This document shows, one piece after another, positions 1-10,482 of a DNA stretch of 18,353 bases (its first letter is position 1; each line of letters begins with the position of its first letter). Origin of the DNA: a bacterium (GTDB taxonomy: Bacteria; CAIWAD01); assembly GCA_030685015.1 (NCBI GenBank), contig JAUXWS010000037.1:1-18353 (forward strand). The letters run 5' to 3'. The notes below the pieces were generated by a model. That model did no database searches, had not been told where the DNA came from, and saw only the letters and a program-made list of their open reading frames with translations. The position numbers and the translations under genes are program-made.

Positions 1-12
1 AAGAGCGCGGAG

Positions 13-984
13 GTGGTCCTCCCCACCTCCATGCACACCCTGTTTGCCTTCATCCATGTGCTGTTTCTGACGCCGCTGCTGGTGGCGCCATTACTGGCAG
101 TGGGGTGGTGGCTGGCCCGACGTGCCCACTGGCCCCTGCCGGGCAACCTGACGATGCAGGGGAGCACCCATGGCGCACGCGGCCTCACACGGCACAATCG
201 TGCGGTTGCCGGCTGGGCGCATAGGAACCCCATGGACTACACGCCCTTCGGCCGCGAGCTGGCGCTTTCCGTCGAGGCCAAAACCACGCCCGAAGGCTAC
301 ACGGGCAAGCCGCTGGATCTTACCTTTGGCCTGCAGGCGATGAATTACGGCGCAAGGTTCTATGATCCGCGGCTGGGGAGGTGGTGGCAGAGGGATCCGT
401 TGGCGGAGGAATATGCTAGCATAAGCCCTTATCTGGCAATGAACAATAATCCGGTATCACTGGTTGACCCAGATGGAAGGTCAACGCAAGTGTTAGAAGA
501 TGGTACTGTTGTTAACGTTTTTGACGATGGATCGTTAGACATTAATATGTGGTTGACTGGGCAAAACAGCTCTTATCTTGTCAAGGTTGGAGAGACGGAA
601 TATTACGATGAATTTATGGATGGTAAGATTCCCAGCGGGAGAATCCGGTTGGGAGAAGATTGGAATAGTGCGCTCGCGGTTGGGCTGGATCTTGGTAGCA
701 AGCTAAACCACTTCGGCTTAGCAGTATTGTCTGGACACAAGGGTGTATTGGATTTGAAGACGCGTTCTGATATTGCTCCTGATGGCCCATATACAGGCCG
801 GTTACTGAACGGGAAATACATCAGTGCCAGATCGTTGGGAAATTACGTGTTCGGTAAGAACTGCTACAACAGTGGCGCTACGTGGGAGGAAACCATTTAC
901 CCAATTACGCAGGAGAATCAGCCAGTCGTAGGGTCCTCAGGGGTCGCTGTGCCGATCTTGCTGCCAGACGCAGAGTGCCGGTGA
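13..984 (+). CDS. RHS-core domain protein with toxin-like tail, truncated by an insertion sequence
   Basis: This is the tail end of an RHS/YD-repeat polymorphic toxin. The RHS-core signature is clear at about residues 75-153: DYTPFGREL, then GYTGKPLD, ARFYDPRLGRWWQRDPLAEE, and SPYLAMNNNPVSLVDPDG. In this family the core is followed by a variable effector. Here the following ~145 residues are AT-richer than the neighbourhood and contain GPYTGRLLNGKYISARSLGNY, possibly a polymorphic-toxin type 44-like domain (weak recollection, unverified). From about base 901 the frame runs into the IS left end, so the last ~27 residues come from IS DNA and the native C-terminus is lost. The frame is open to base 1; GTG at 13 and ATG at 31 are possible starts, so the gene may be 5'-partial. 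Residues 9-36 are hydrophobic and membrane-like rather than YD repeats, which is odd for an RHS protein. It is probably non-functional. Confidence 0.7.
   Translation: MVLPTSMHTLFAFIHVLFLTPLLVAPLLAVGWWLARRAHWPLPGNLTMQGSTHGARGLTRHNRAVAGWAHRNPMDYTPFGRELALSVEAKTTPEGYTGKPLDLTFGLQAMNYGARFYDPRLGRWWQRDPLAEEYASISPYLAMNNNPVSLVDPDGRSTQVLEDGTVVNVFDDGSLDINMWLTGQNSSYLVKVGETEYYDEFMDGKIPSGRIRLGEDWNSALAVGLDLGSKLNHFGLAVLSGHKGVLDLKTRSDIAPDGPYTGRLLNGKYISARSLGNYVFGKNCYNSGATWEETIYPITQENQPVVGSSGVAVPILLPDAECR
901..924 (+). repeat. Left terminal inverted repeat of the IS
   Basis: Begins ccaattacgcag and pairs with the reverse complement of 1939-1962, with 19 of 24 bases identical. The transposase stop codon (907-905, minus strand) lies inside this repeat. 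Confidence 0.7.
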
Positions 985-1852
985 TGAGCCAGACCAGATT
1001 CATGCGGCGATTGAACCGGTATTGGAACAAGGCAAAGAAGCGGTGGACATACTTGCGGTTGGCCTGGTGATACACCCCCAACAAGCTGGTCTTCAGGTTG
1101 GCCAGCACGGTGCTGGTCCAGTAAAAAATCGTATTCATGATGGTCCGGTCTCCCTTGACGAGCACGGATTGGTGATCACAGCCTTGAACCCTGACTTCGC
1201 TGAAGCACGACAGTCCATCGCTGGTGACGAGGCTTCCAGGCACGATGTGTTGGCGCATCCAATCCCGGATCACCGCTTTGCGAAACCCACCGACCACGGT
1301 GATGAGCACACGCAGGGGTCGACCGGCTTTGGTCTTCTCGATGGCCAGCAAAAAGGGCACCTTATTGGGGGATCCACGCCCGACCTTCTGGTCGTGCAAC
1401 TGTCCGCCCAAGTAGGCGTCGTCCACCTCAATGTGGCCCGTCAGCCGTCGCCCAGCCTCCTTGTCGGCCATGGCTGCCATCGTTTTGTGAAGCATCATCC
1501 AGGCCGTGTTCTGTCGTACCCCCAAGTGCCGGGCCAACTCCAAGCTGGACATGCCGGTCTTGGTCTGGGCGATCAAGTAGAGGGCCAGAAACCAGGTGGG
1601 CAGCGGCAGCTTCGTGCAGTGAAACAGGGTGTTGGCGGTCAGGGAGCTTTGTTTCCGGCAACGGGCGCATTGGACCAAGGGCCGAGTCTTCAGCACATGT
1701 CCATGAGCGTGTCCACAGCGCGGGCAGCAAAACCCGGTCGGCCAGCGCAGTTGGTACACCGCCGCTCGGCACTGTTCGACGGACCCATATAGACGTTGAA
1801 AGTCAGTCAGGCTGAGACCTTTCTGAAACTGGATACTGAGTGAGGACGGCAT
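905..1852 (-). CDS. IS1595-family transposase (zinc ribbon plus ISXO2-like DDE/N domain)
   Basis: This catalyses cut-and-paste or copy movement of the surrounding IS. Visible domains are an N-terminal zinc ribbon with CxxC pairs at C43/C46 and C62/C65, a helix-turn-helix-like stretch at about 105-125 (ELARHLGVRQNTAWMMLHK), and the ISXO2-like catalytic core. That core has the first Asp in IEVDDAYLGG (D144/D145), the second in VTSDGLSCF (D212), and Asn in RFNRR (N281), the DDN-type triad known for this family. The length is 315 residues from ATG 1852. That start was preferred over a 17-codon-longer frame opening at 1903 because AAGGAG lies seven bases upstream of it. The protein looks intact, with all catalytic residues present, so the element may still be active. 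Confidence 0.85.
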   Translation of the reverse strand: MPSSLSIQFQKGLSLTDFQRLYGSVEQCRAAVYQLRWPTGFCCPRCGHAHGHVLKTRPLVQCARCRKQSSLTANTLFHCTKLPLPTWFLALYLIAQTKTGMSSLELARHLGVRQNTAWMMLHKTMAAMADKEAGRRLTGHIEVDDAYLGGQLHDQKVGRGSPNKVPFLLAIEKTKAGRPLRVLITVVGGFRKAVIRDWMRQHIVPGSLVTSDGLSCFSEVRVQGCDHQSVLVKGDRTIMNTIFYWTSTVLANLKTSLLGVYHQANRKYVHRFFALFQYRFNRRMNLVWLITGTLRLAARSAQRPLRTLRLADSPA

Positions 1853-1938
1853 GATGGGCTCCTTTCGTGAATGCGTCACGAAGATCGGCCCGGGGTGGGA
1901 CATGTCAACTCATTGACCTTGATCAGCAGCCACTTCGG

Positions 1939-1962
1939 TAGCTGAAACTGCTGCGTAATCGG
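1939..1962 (-). repeat. Right terminal inverted repeat of the IS
   Basis: Read on the minus strand it begins ccgattacgcag and matches the left end at 19 of 24 positions. It lies upstream of the transposase start. Confidence 0.7.
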
Positions 1963-1963
1963 A

Positions 1964-2206
1964 TACCGCGTTGACCAGAACACCTTTTACCTGGACAATG
2001 GCCGGCTTGCCCTGGAAAGCTATTCCACCGATGCCGTCGCCGGGGTCTTCACCGGCCACTTCTACGACTCAAGCTCCGATCCTAGCGGCACCAATGATGC
2101 GTGTTTCTCCCTGCGCATGGAGTTTGAGGCCGCGGCCACCACGGCCGAGGCGGCGCCCCGCCAAGAGCCTCGCCGCCGGGAGCCGCCGGGGTTCCGGCTG
2201 CGCTGA
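1964..2206 (+). pseudogene. C-terminal remnant of an unrecognised protein, cut by the IS
   Basis: Immediately right of the IS an open frame of about 80 codons runs to TGA at 2204-2206. It reads YRVDQNTFYLDNGRLALES, then GVFTGHFYDSSSDPSGTNDACFSLRMEFEA, and ends in an Ala/Pro/Arg-rich tail. It has no start codon of its own; going upstream the frame enters the IS end and meets a stop. The pattern of alternating hydrophobic residues with G-x-F-x-G-x-FYD and a final strand resembles the C-terminal beta-sheet of a secreted or lipoprotein beta domain, but I do not recognise the family. It does not look like RHS sequence, so it is probably a different gene joined here by deletion. The terminal Arg-rich part may be frame run-on rather than native protein. 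Confidence 0.5.
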
Positions 2207-2230
2207 GCTTTCGGCTTGCCGACCCCAACC

Positions 2231-2261
2231 AGAAAAAGAGAAGCGCCCCTCGCGGGGCGCT
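2231..2261 (-). terminator. Intrinsic terminator after gyrA
   Basis: On the minus strand an 8-bp perfect GC-rich stem (AGCGCCCC/GGGGCGCT, arms 2254-2261 and 2242-2249) with a 4-base loop is followed by TTCTCTTTTTCT. It sits 12 bases past the gyrA stop and would end the gyrB-gyrA transcript. Confidence 0.85.
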
Positions 2262-2273
2262 ACGGCATGTCGA

Positions 2274-4853
2274 CTATTCCTCGTCGTCCGGGTCTTCCGC
2301 CGCCGCGGGCGGCGCCTCGTCCTCCCCCGCATCCGGCTGAACTCCATTCTCCTCGCCATTGCCCTCGTCCAGCTCCTCGCCGTCGTCCGGGCCGATGGGG
2401 ATGCCCATGGCGTCCATCTCGCGGTCGGCCACCACTTTGTCGATGCTGGCGATCTTGTCGCCCTCGTCCAGGCGGATGAGCTTGACGCCCTGGGTGGCGC
2501 GGCCGATGAGGCGGATCTGGTCGACGGGCTGGCGGATCATCACGCCGCGCTCGGTGATGATCATCAAGTCGTTCTCGTCGGACACCTCCATCATGGTGAC
2601 CATGCGGCCCGTCTTCTCGGTCACCTTGACCGTGATGATACCCTTGCCGCCGCGGTGGGTGGCGCGGTACTCCTCGAGGCTGGTGCGCTTGCCCATGCCG
2701 CTCTCGCAGGCGACCAGGATCTGGGCGTCCTGCTTGGCCGTCACCACCATGCCCACCACCTTGACCCCGTCGTCGAGCTGGATGCCGATCACGCCGCTGG
2801 CGGTGCGTCCCATGGGGCGCACCTCCTTCTCGGAGAAGCGGATGGCCTTGCCCTCGTCGGTGCCCAGCAGGATTTCGTGGCTGCCGTCCGTCAGCTTGCA
2901 GTTCATCAGGCGGTCGCCCTCGCGGATCTCGATGGCGTTGATGCCCGCCTTGCGCGGCCGGCTGTAGGCCTCCAGGCTGGTCTTCTTGATGATGCCATTC
3001 TCGGTGGCCATCACGATGTAGCGTTCGGGGTCGAAGCTCTTCACGTTGATGACGGCGGCGATCTTCTCGTCGCGCGGCTTCTCCAGCAGGTTGACGATGG
3101 CCCGCCCCTTGCTGGCGCGCCCCGCCTGCGGGATCTCGTGCACCTTCAGCCAGTAGCAGTGCCCGTTCTCGGTGAAGAAGAGCATGTGGTTGTGGGTCGA
3201 GGCGATGAAGAGGTGCTCGATGTGGTCCTCTTCCTTGGTGCCCGACCCCGTGATGCCGCGCCCGCCGCGATTCTGCCGGCGGAAGGCGGAGACGGGCTGG
3301 CGCTTGATGAAGCCGTCGTCGGACAGGGTGACGACCACGTCCTCCTCGGCGATCATGTCCTCGATGGTGAACTCGCCCTCGTCGGGGATGATCTCCGTGC
3401 GGCGCTTGTCGCCGTAGCGGGCCACGGCGTCGTCCAGCTCCTCCTTGATGATGGCGCGCTGGCGGGCCTCGTCGGCAAGGATCTGCTTGAGGTCGAAGAT
3501 GAGTTCGCGCAGGGCTTTCAGTTCCTGCTCCAGCTTGTCGCGCTCCAGGCCGGTGAGGCGCTGCAGGCGCATCTCGAGGATGGCCTTGGCCTGCAGCTCG
3601 CTCAGGGCGAAGCGCGCCATCAGGCCGTCCCGGGCAATCTCCGTGGTGGCGCTGGCGCGGATCAGCTTGATCACCTCGTCGATGTGGTCGAGGGCGATCT
3701 TGAGGCCTTCCAGGATGTGGGCGCGGGCCTCGGCCTTGTCCAGGTCGAAGCGCGTACGGCGCACGATCACCTCCAGGCGGTGGAGGATGAACTGCTCCAT
3801 CACCTGTTTCAGCGTCAGCACGCGGGGTTGGCCCTTGACCAGCGCCAGCATGATCACGCCGAAGGTGGACTGCATCTGCGTGTGCTTGTAGAGCTGGTTG
3901 AGCACCACCTTGGCCACGGCGTCACGCTTCAGCTCGATGACGAGGCGCATGCCCTCGCGGTCGGACTCGTCGCGGATGTCGGAGATGCCGTTGACCTTCT
4001 TGTCGCGCACCAGCTCGACGATCTTCTCGATGAGGCGCGTCTTGTTGACCTGGTAGGGGATCTCCGTGACGACGATGGCGTCCTTGCCGCCCTTGCTCGA
4101 TTCGATGGTGGCCCGGGCGCGGATCACCACCCGGCCGCGGCCCGTGCGGTAGGCCTCGCGGATGCCGGCGCTGCCGTAGATGAAGGCGCCGGTGGGGAAG
4201 TCCGGCCCCTTGACCAGCTTCATCAGGTCCTCGGCGGTGGCGTCGGGATGGTCCACCAGCAGTTTGATGCCCGCCGCCGTCTCGTTCAGGTTGTGGGGCG
4301 GGAAGTTGGTGGCCATGCCCACGGCGATGCCGGAGCTGCCGTTGATGAGCAGGTTGGGCAGGCGGCTGGGCAGGACGGTGGGCTCCTGCAGGCTGCCGTC
4401 GTAGTTGGGCAGGAAGTCCACCGTGTTCTTCTCGATATCCTCCAGCACGTCCTCGGCCAGCTTGTCCAGGCGCGACTCGGTGTAGCGCATGGCCGCCGCG
4501 CCGTCGCCGTCGATGCTGCCGAAGTTGCCCTGCCCGTCGATGAGCGGGTAGCGCAGGCTGAAGTCCTGCACCATGCGCACCAGGGTGTCGTAGATGGCGC
4601 TGTCGCCGTGGGGATGGAACTTGCCCATCACCTCGCCCACGATGCGGGCGCTTTTCTTGTAGGGCTTGTTGGAGGCGCAGCCCAGTTCGTTCATGCCGAA
4701 AAGGATGCGGCGGTGCACCGGCTTGAGGCCGTCGCGCACGTCCGGAAGAGCCCGCTGGACGATCACCGACATGGAGTAGTCCAGGTAGGAGTTCTTCATC
4801 TCCTCTTCGATGTTGATGTTGACGATGTGCTGGCCGTCGGATAGCATGGTCAC
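2274..4853 (-). CDS. gyrA: DNA gyrase subunit A
   Basis: This is the breakage-reunion subunit of gyrase (A2B2), which introduces negative supercoils using ATP hydrolysed by GyrB. It has 859 residues, normal for the family. The catalytic tyrosine is in AAAMRYTES (Tyr124). The quinolone-determining segment [10 protein letters not shown] carries the sensitive-type Ser85 and Asp89 (E. coli Ser83/Asp87). The GyrA box QNRGGRG at about residue 527 marks gyrase rather than topoisomerase IV, and a second RGGKG-type motif lies near residue 731 in the C-terminal pinwheel. The last ~45 residues are strongly acidic (runs of D/E), a feature known to modulate wrapping in some GyrAs. GTG 4853 was chosen because AGAGGA lies nine bases upstream; ATG 4847 is the alternative. 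It is separated from gyrB by a 148-base repeat-containing spacer and followed by a terminator. Confidence 0.97.
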   Translation of the reverse strand: MTMLSDGQHIVNINIEEEMKNSYLDYSMSVIVQRALPDVRDGLKPVHRRILFGMNELGCASNKPYKKSARIVGEVMGKFHPHGDSAIYDTLVRMVQDFSLRYPLIDGQGNFGSIDGDGAAAMRYTESRLDKLAEDVLEDIEKNTVDFLPNYDGSLQEPTVLPSRLPNLLINGSSGIAVGMATNFPPHNLNETAAGIKLLVDHPDATAEDLMKLVKGPDFPTGAFIYGSAGIREAYRTGRGRVVIRARATIESSKGGKDAIVVTEIPYQVNKTRLIEKIVELVRDKKVNGISDIRDESDREGMRLVIELKRDAVAKVVLNQLYKHTQMQSTFGVIMLALVKGQPRVLTLKQVMEQFILHRLEVIVRRTRFDLDKAEARAHILEGLKIALDHIDEVIKLIRASATTEIARDGLMARFALSELQAKAILEMRLQRLTGLERDKLEQELKALRELIFDLKQILADEARQRAIIKEELDDAVARYGDKRRTEIIPDEGEFTIEDMIAEEDVVVTLSDDGFIKRQPVSAFRRQNRGGRGITGSGTKEEDHIEHLFIASTHNHMLFFTENGHCYWLKVHEIPQAGRASKGRAIVNLLEKPRDEKIAAVINVKSFDPERYIVMATENGIIKKTSLEAYSRPRKAGINAIEIREGDRLMNCKLTDGSHEILLGTDEGKAIRFSEKEVRPMGRTASGVIGIQLDDGVKVVGMVVTAKQDAQILVACESGMGKRTSLEEYRATHRGGKGIITVKVTEKTGRMVTMMEVSDENDLMIITERGVMIRQPVDQIRLIGRATQGVKLIRLDEGDKIASIDKVVADREMDAMGIPIGPDDGEELDEGNGEENGVQPDAGEDEAPPAAAEDPDDEE

Positions 4854-4870
4854 GGATTCGGGTCCTCTTT

Positions 4871-4909
4871 CACCTTCCCCCTCCCAGGGGGAAGGCCGGG
4901 ATGGGGGTT
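4871..4909. repeat. 39-bp hairpin repeat, copy A (gyrB-gyrA spacer)
   Basis: It matches 17922-17960 at 38 of 39 bases. It contains a perfect 10-bp stem (ccttccccct/agggggaagg, 4873-4882 and 4886-4895) with a 3-base loop, followed by ccgggatgggggtt. The only difference from the other copy is in the loop. This looks like a dispersed REP-like element. Its place between gyrB and gyrA means it is transcribed if the two genes share a message. Confidence 0.8.
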
Positions 4910-4960
4910 CTCCGTCGCTTCGTCGCCGTGTATCACGACTCTCTCTTGGGTTTCGATCTC

Positions 4961-4984
4961 GCTATCGGGATCGCTATCGGGATC
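4961..4984. repeat. Tandem 12-bp repeat (gctatcgggatc x2)
   Basis: Two exact adjacent copies at 4961-4972 and 4973-4984, followed by a partial gatcg continuation, lie just past the gyrB stop in the gyrB-gyrA spacer. No coding role was seen. Confidence 0.75.
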
Positions 4985-5001
4985 GATCGCCGCGCGCGCC
5001 T

Positions 5002-7833
<2,832 letters not shown>

Positions 7834-7834
<1 letters not shown>

Positions 7835-8952
7835 CAAGCCTCCCCGCGGAATGTCCCGCCCGCGCAGTGCAGCACCTGGGCCCCATCCCCCGCCCCGCGG
7901 GCCAGCAGGTCCACATGGCGCAGACTGGTGGTGCTGATGATCACCTGCACCTCGGCATCCACCGCCTCGGCCAGGGCGCGGATCTTGTCATCGTCCAGCA
8001 GGCCGAAGAGGTCGTCGAGCAGAAGCAGGGGCGCCTCCCCCGTCATTTCCTTGAGCAGCTCCGTTTCCGCCAAGGTCAGGCAGAGCATGAAGAGCTTGTG
8101 CTGCCCCTGGCTGCCGAAGTGGCGCAGGGGCAGGCCGTCCAATAGGACCGGCAACTCGTCCCGGTGGGGACCCCGGCGCGTCCAGCCGCGGCGCGCGTCC
8201 CCCTCGCGGTCGGCGGCCCAGGCCGCCTGCGCGGCGGCGGCGTCCAGCCCTTCGTCCAGGCTGGCCTCGTAGCCCAGGCCGAAAGCCCCCTGGGGGTGGA
8301 AATGGCGCCGATGGATCTCCGCCACGCGCGCCGCCAGACCATCAACGAACGAACGACGGCGGCGGGTCAGCTCCAGGCCATGACGGGCCAACCCCTCTTC
8401 CCAGACGGCGGTCCCGTCGTCCTGCGGGCCTTGCTGGATCAAGAGCGCACTTCGCTGCCGCAAGGCTCGCTGATAGCGCAGGAGTTGATCCAGGTAGAGC
8501 GGGCTGGCCGCCGACATGAGCCGGTCCAGCGTGCGCCGACGTGCTTCCGGCCCCCCCTGCGAGACGTCCAGGCTTTCCGGGGAAAGGAGGACAAGGGGTA
8601 GTTGCCCGAAGTAATCCCGCCCCCGGCAGCGGTTGCCGTCCAGTTCAAAGACCAGCACGCCGTCCCGGAACTGCGCCCGGGCCTGGCGCAAACCACGTCG
8701 CGACGTGGCAAAATCCCCCTCCACCAGGAAGGCCTCGGGCGCCCCACCGACAGGGTCCCGCGGTTGCCGCAGCAGTTGACGCATCCTCGTGGTTCGGAAG
8801 GCGCGGGTGAGGCAGAGCAGATGAAGGGCTTCCAGCAGATTTGTCTTGCCTTGGCCGTTGTCGCCCAGCACCACCACGCGCCGGCTCCGGAACACGATCT
8901 CCGCGGCCGGGATGTTGCGGAAATCCCGGATCCGGATCCGTTCCAGACGCAC
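7834..8952 (-). CDS. recF: DNA replication and repair protein RecF
   Basis: This SMC-like ABC ATPase acts with RecO and RecR to load RecA at single-strand gaps. The start of the protein, RLERIRIRDFRNI, matches the family opening. Walker A is GDNGQGKT at residues 30-37, the signature motif is FGSQGQHK near residue 280, and Walker B is LLLLDDLFGLLD near 307. The length is 372 residues, as expected. The start is GTG 8952, eight bases after the dnaN TAA; no in-frame ATG or TTG exists nearby and longer frames run back into dnaN. The Shine-Dalgarno is weak (GGTAA), suggesting coupling to dnaN translation. It overlaps dciA by one base downstream. Confidence 0.93.
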
Positions 8953-8960
8953 GGTGGCGC

Positions 8961-10079
8961 TTACCGCATCAAGCGCACAGGCATCAACAGCATGAGCAGA
9001 TCCTCGGCCTCCTGGTTGATCTCCGGCAGGATGAGGGCGGCACGCTCCGCCGTTCCAAATTTGAGGACGACCTGCTCGTTGTCCAGATGGCGCAGCATCT
9101 GGTCCAGGTAGTTGGCGTTGAAGGCAATTTCCAGGGCATCGCCGTGATAATCCACATCCAGCTCGTTGCGGGCGCGGCTGCCGTACTCGTTGTCCTCCGC
9201 CGTGATCACCAGCTTGTTTTCCTGCAGGGCGAGGTTGATCTGCCGCGTGACGTTGTTGGCGCAATTGGACACCTGCTTGACGGCCCGGGACAAGGCGGGG
9301 CGGGTGGCCTGCATGACGTTCTCGTTCTGGAGTGGAATGACGCCTTCGTAGGCCGGATAGCGGCCGCTGATCAGCGTGGAGTAGATCTGCGCGCCACCCT
9401 GGGTGAAAACCAGATGGTTCTGCGCCAGGCTGAGTTTCACCTTGTCGATGCTTCCGTCCAAGCTGCGGCTGACCAGATTGAGCGCCTTGATGGGAACGAT
9501 CATGGAACCCAGTTTGGTCTGGCCGGCTTGTTTGTGGTCCTGGATGCGCACTAGTCGGTGTCCGTCCGTGGCCACCAGGTTGAGGGATTCCTCGCGGAAT
9601 TCGAAAAGCACGCCGGTGAGCACGGGTCGCAGGTCGTCCGTGGAGACGGCGAACGCGAGACGCTCCACATGCTGGCGCAACCGATCGGTGGACATCTCCA
9701 ATTCAGCCGAAACCTCGATGCCGGGCAGCTTGGGAAAGTTTTCCGCCTGTTCGCTGGGAATGGTGAAGCTGGCTTGGCCGCTCAGGATCTCCACCTGGCC
9801 TTGACGGTCCGTCTGCACGGTGATCGGCCGCTCATCCAGCTCCCGCACGATCTCGACCAGGCGCTTGGCCGGGATGGCCAAGTCTTCCCCCTCGCCGCCT
9901 TCGACCTTCATCCTCGTCACAAGAGAGATCTCGAGGTCGGTGGCGGTCATGCGCACCTCGGTCGGCTCCACGTGGAAGAGAATGTTGTTGAGGATGGGGT
10001 GCGTGGTCTTGCCGGGCACCACCGCGAACAGCTTCTGCAGGTGGGCCAGGAAATCCTTCTGGGGAACTGTGAATCGCAT
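8961..10079 (-). CDS. dnaN: DNA polymerase III beta subunit (sliding clamp)
   Basis: This is the ring-shaped processivity clamp that tethers the replicative polymerase and many repair enzymes to DNA. It is 372 residues, normal length, with the family opening MRFTVPQKDFLAHLQKLFAV, the ATDLEISL and ATDGHRLVR motifs of the repeated clamp domains, SGRYPAYEGVIP, and the C-terminal LMLLMPVRL that forms the floor of the peptide-binding pocket. Two ATGs are possible. ATG 10079 (MRFTV) was preferred because AGAGG lies nine bases upstream; for ATG 10085 the spacing would be only three. It is the first gene of the dnaN-recF-dciA-gyrB run, separated from dnaA by about 400 bases of regulatory or origin DNA. 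Confidence 0.96.
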   Translation of the reverse strand: MRFTVPQKDFLAHLQKLFAVVPGKTTHPILNNILFHVEPTEVRMTATDLEISLVTRMKVEGGEGEDLAIPAKRLVEIVRELDERPITVQTDRQGQVEILSGQASFTIPSEQAENFPKLPGIEVSAELEMSTDRLRQHVERLAFAVSTDDLRPVLTGVLFEFREESLNLVATDGHRLVRIQDHKQAGQTKLGSMIVPIKALNLVSRSLDGSIDKVKLSLAQNHLVFTQGGAQIYSTLISGRYPAYEGVIPLQNENVMQATRPALSRAVKQVSNCANNVTRQINLALQENKLVITAEDNEYGSRARNELDVDYHGDALEIAFNANYLDQMLRHLDNEQVVLKFGTAERAALILPEINQEAEDLLMLLMPVRLMR

Positions 10080-10482
10080 GGTCATGGACCTCTTCTCTTC
10101 GAGACGGGAGAATACTCACTCGTCGTCGTCATCACCGGCTGGTGGATTTGGGGGACAAGCCACAGGCTGCTATCTGATCTTGTTGAATGGCAATAAGAAA
10201 GATCACTTCTGGCGCGGAGGAAATCACGTGCCGAACTGGTGGATAAGCTAAAGAACAAGCCCAGCTTTATCAACCGGATGAGGGGTCGACCAGCCTTGTC
10301 CACCAGCTGTCCGCCAGCGTCTCCACACTTCTCCACCACCCATCCACCAGGGCAACCACTTGGCTTCAGCACGCATCCGGCGACCAGGGAGAGAAACCCG
10401 GGCGGAGATTGGGCGGACGCCCAGGCCCGGAGTTCCCCCTCAACAGAGAGGGAAAGAGGAAGGTGGTGTGACATGGCGCAGG
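10080..10482. other. dnaA-dnaN intergenic region, candidate oriC subregion with DnaA-box-like cluster
   Basis: There is no gene here. The stretch holds several near-consensus DnaA boxes: TTATCCACC on the minus strand at 10238-10246, and on the plus strand TTATCAACC at 10267-10275, TTGTCCACC at 10296-10304 and TTCTCCACC at 10329-10337. All share a final C instead of the consensus A. An A/T-richer patch lies at about 10163-10206. A hairpin with arms 10433-10441 and 10446-10454 sits after the dnaA stop but lacks a T-tract, so I do not call it a terminator. I see no convincing sigma70 promoter for dnaN, although one must lie here unless it is read from dnaA. Confidence 0.5.

Larger units (their letters stand above)
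901..1962 (-). mobile_element. IS1595-family (ISXO2-like) insertion sequence
   Basis: A single transposase gene is bounded by imperfect terminal inverted repeats at 901-924 and 1939-1962, which match at 19 of 24 positions (11 of the outer 12). The roughly 1.06 kb size and the transposase type suit the IS1595 family. I see no matching 8-bp target duplication: the left flank ends in ccatttac and the right flank begins ataccgcg. The outer boundary could be off by a few bases. The two flanks also belong to different reading contexts (RHS tail on the left, an unrelated C-terminus on the right), so the element has probably been involved in a deletion or recombination since it arrived. Confidence 0.8.

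Noticed and set aside
1971-4844. 957-codon open frame on the plus strand opposite gyrA
   Set aside because: It is a GC-rich antisense shadow: the translation is repetitive Asp/His/Leu/Ala without domains, while the minus strand encodes unmistakable GyrA.
10433-10454. Terminator after dnaA
   Set aside because: The hairpin includes a wobble/mismatch and is followed by GC-rich DNA with no T-tract.
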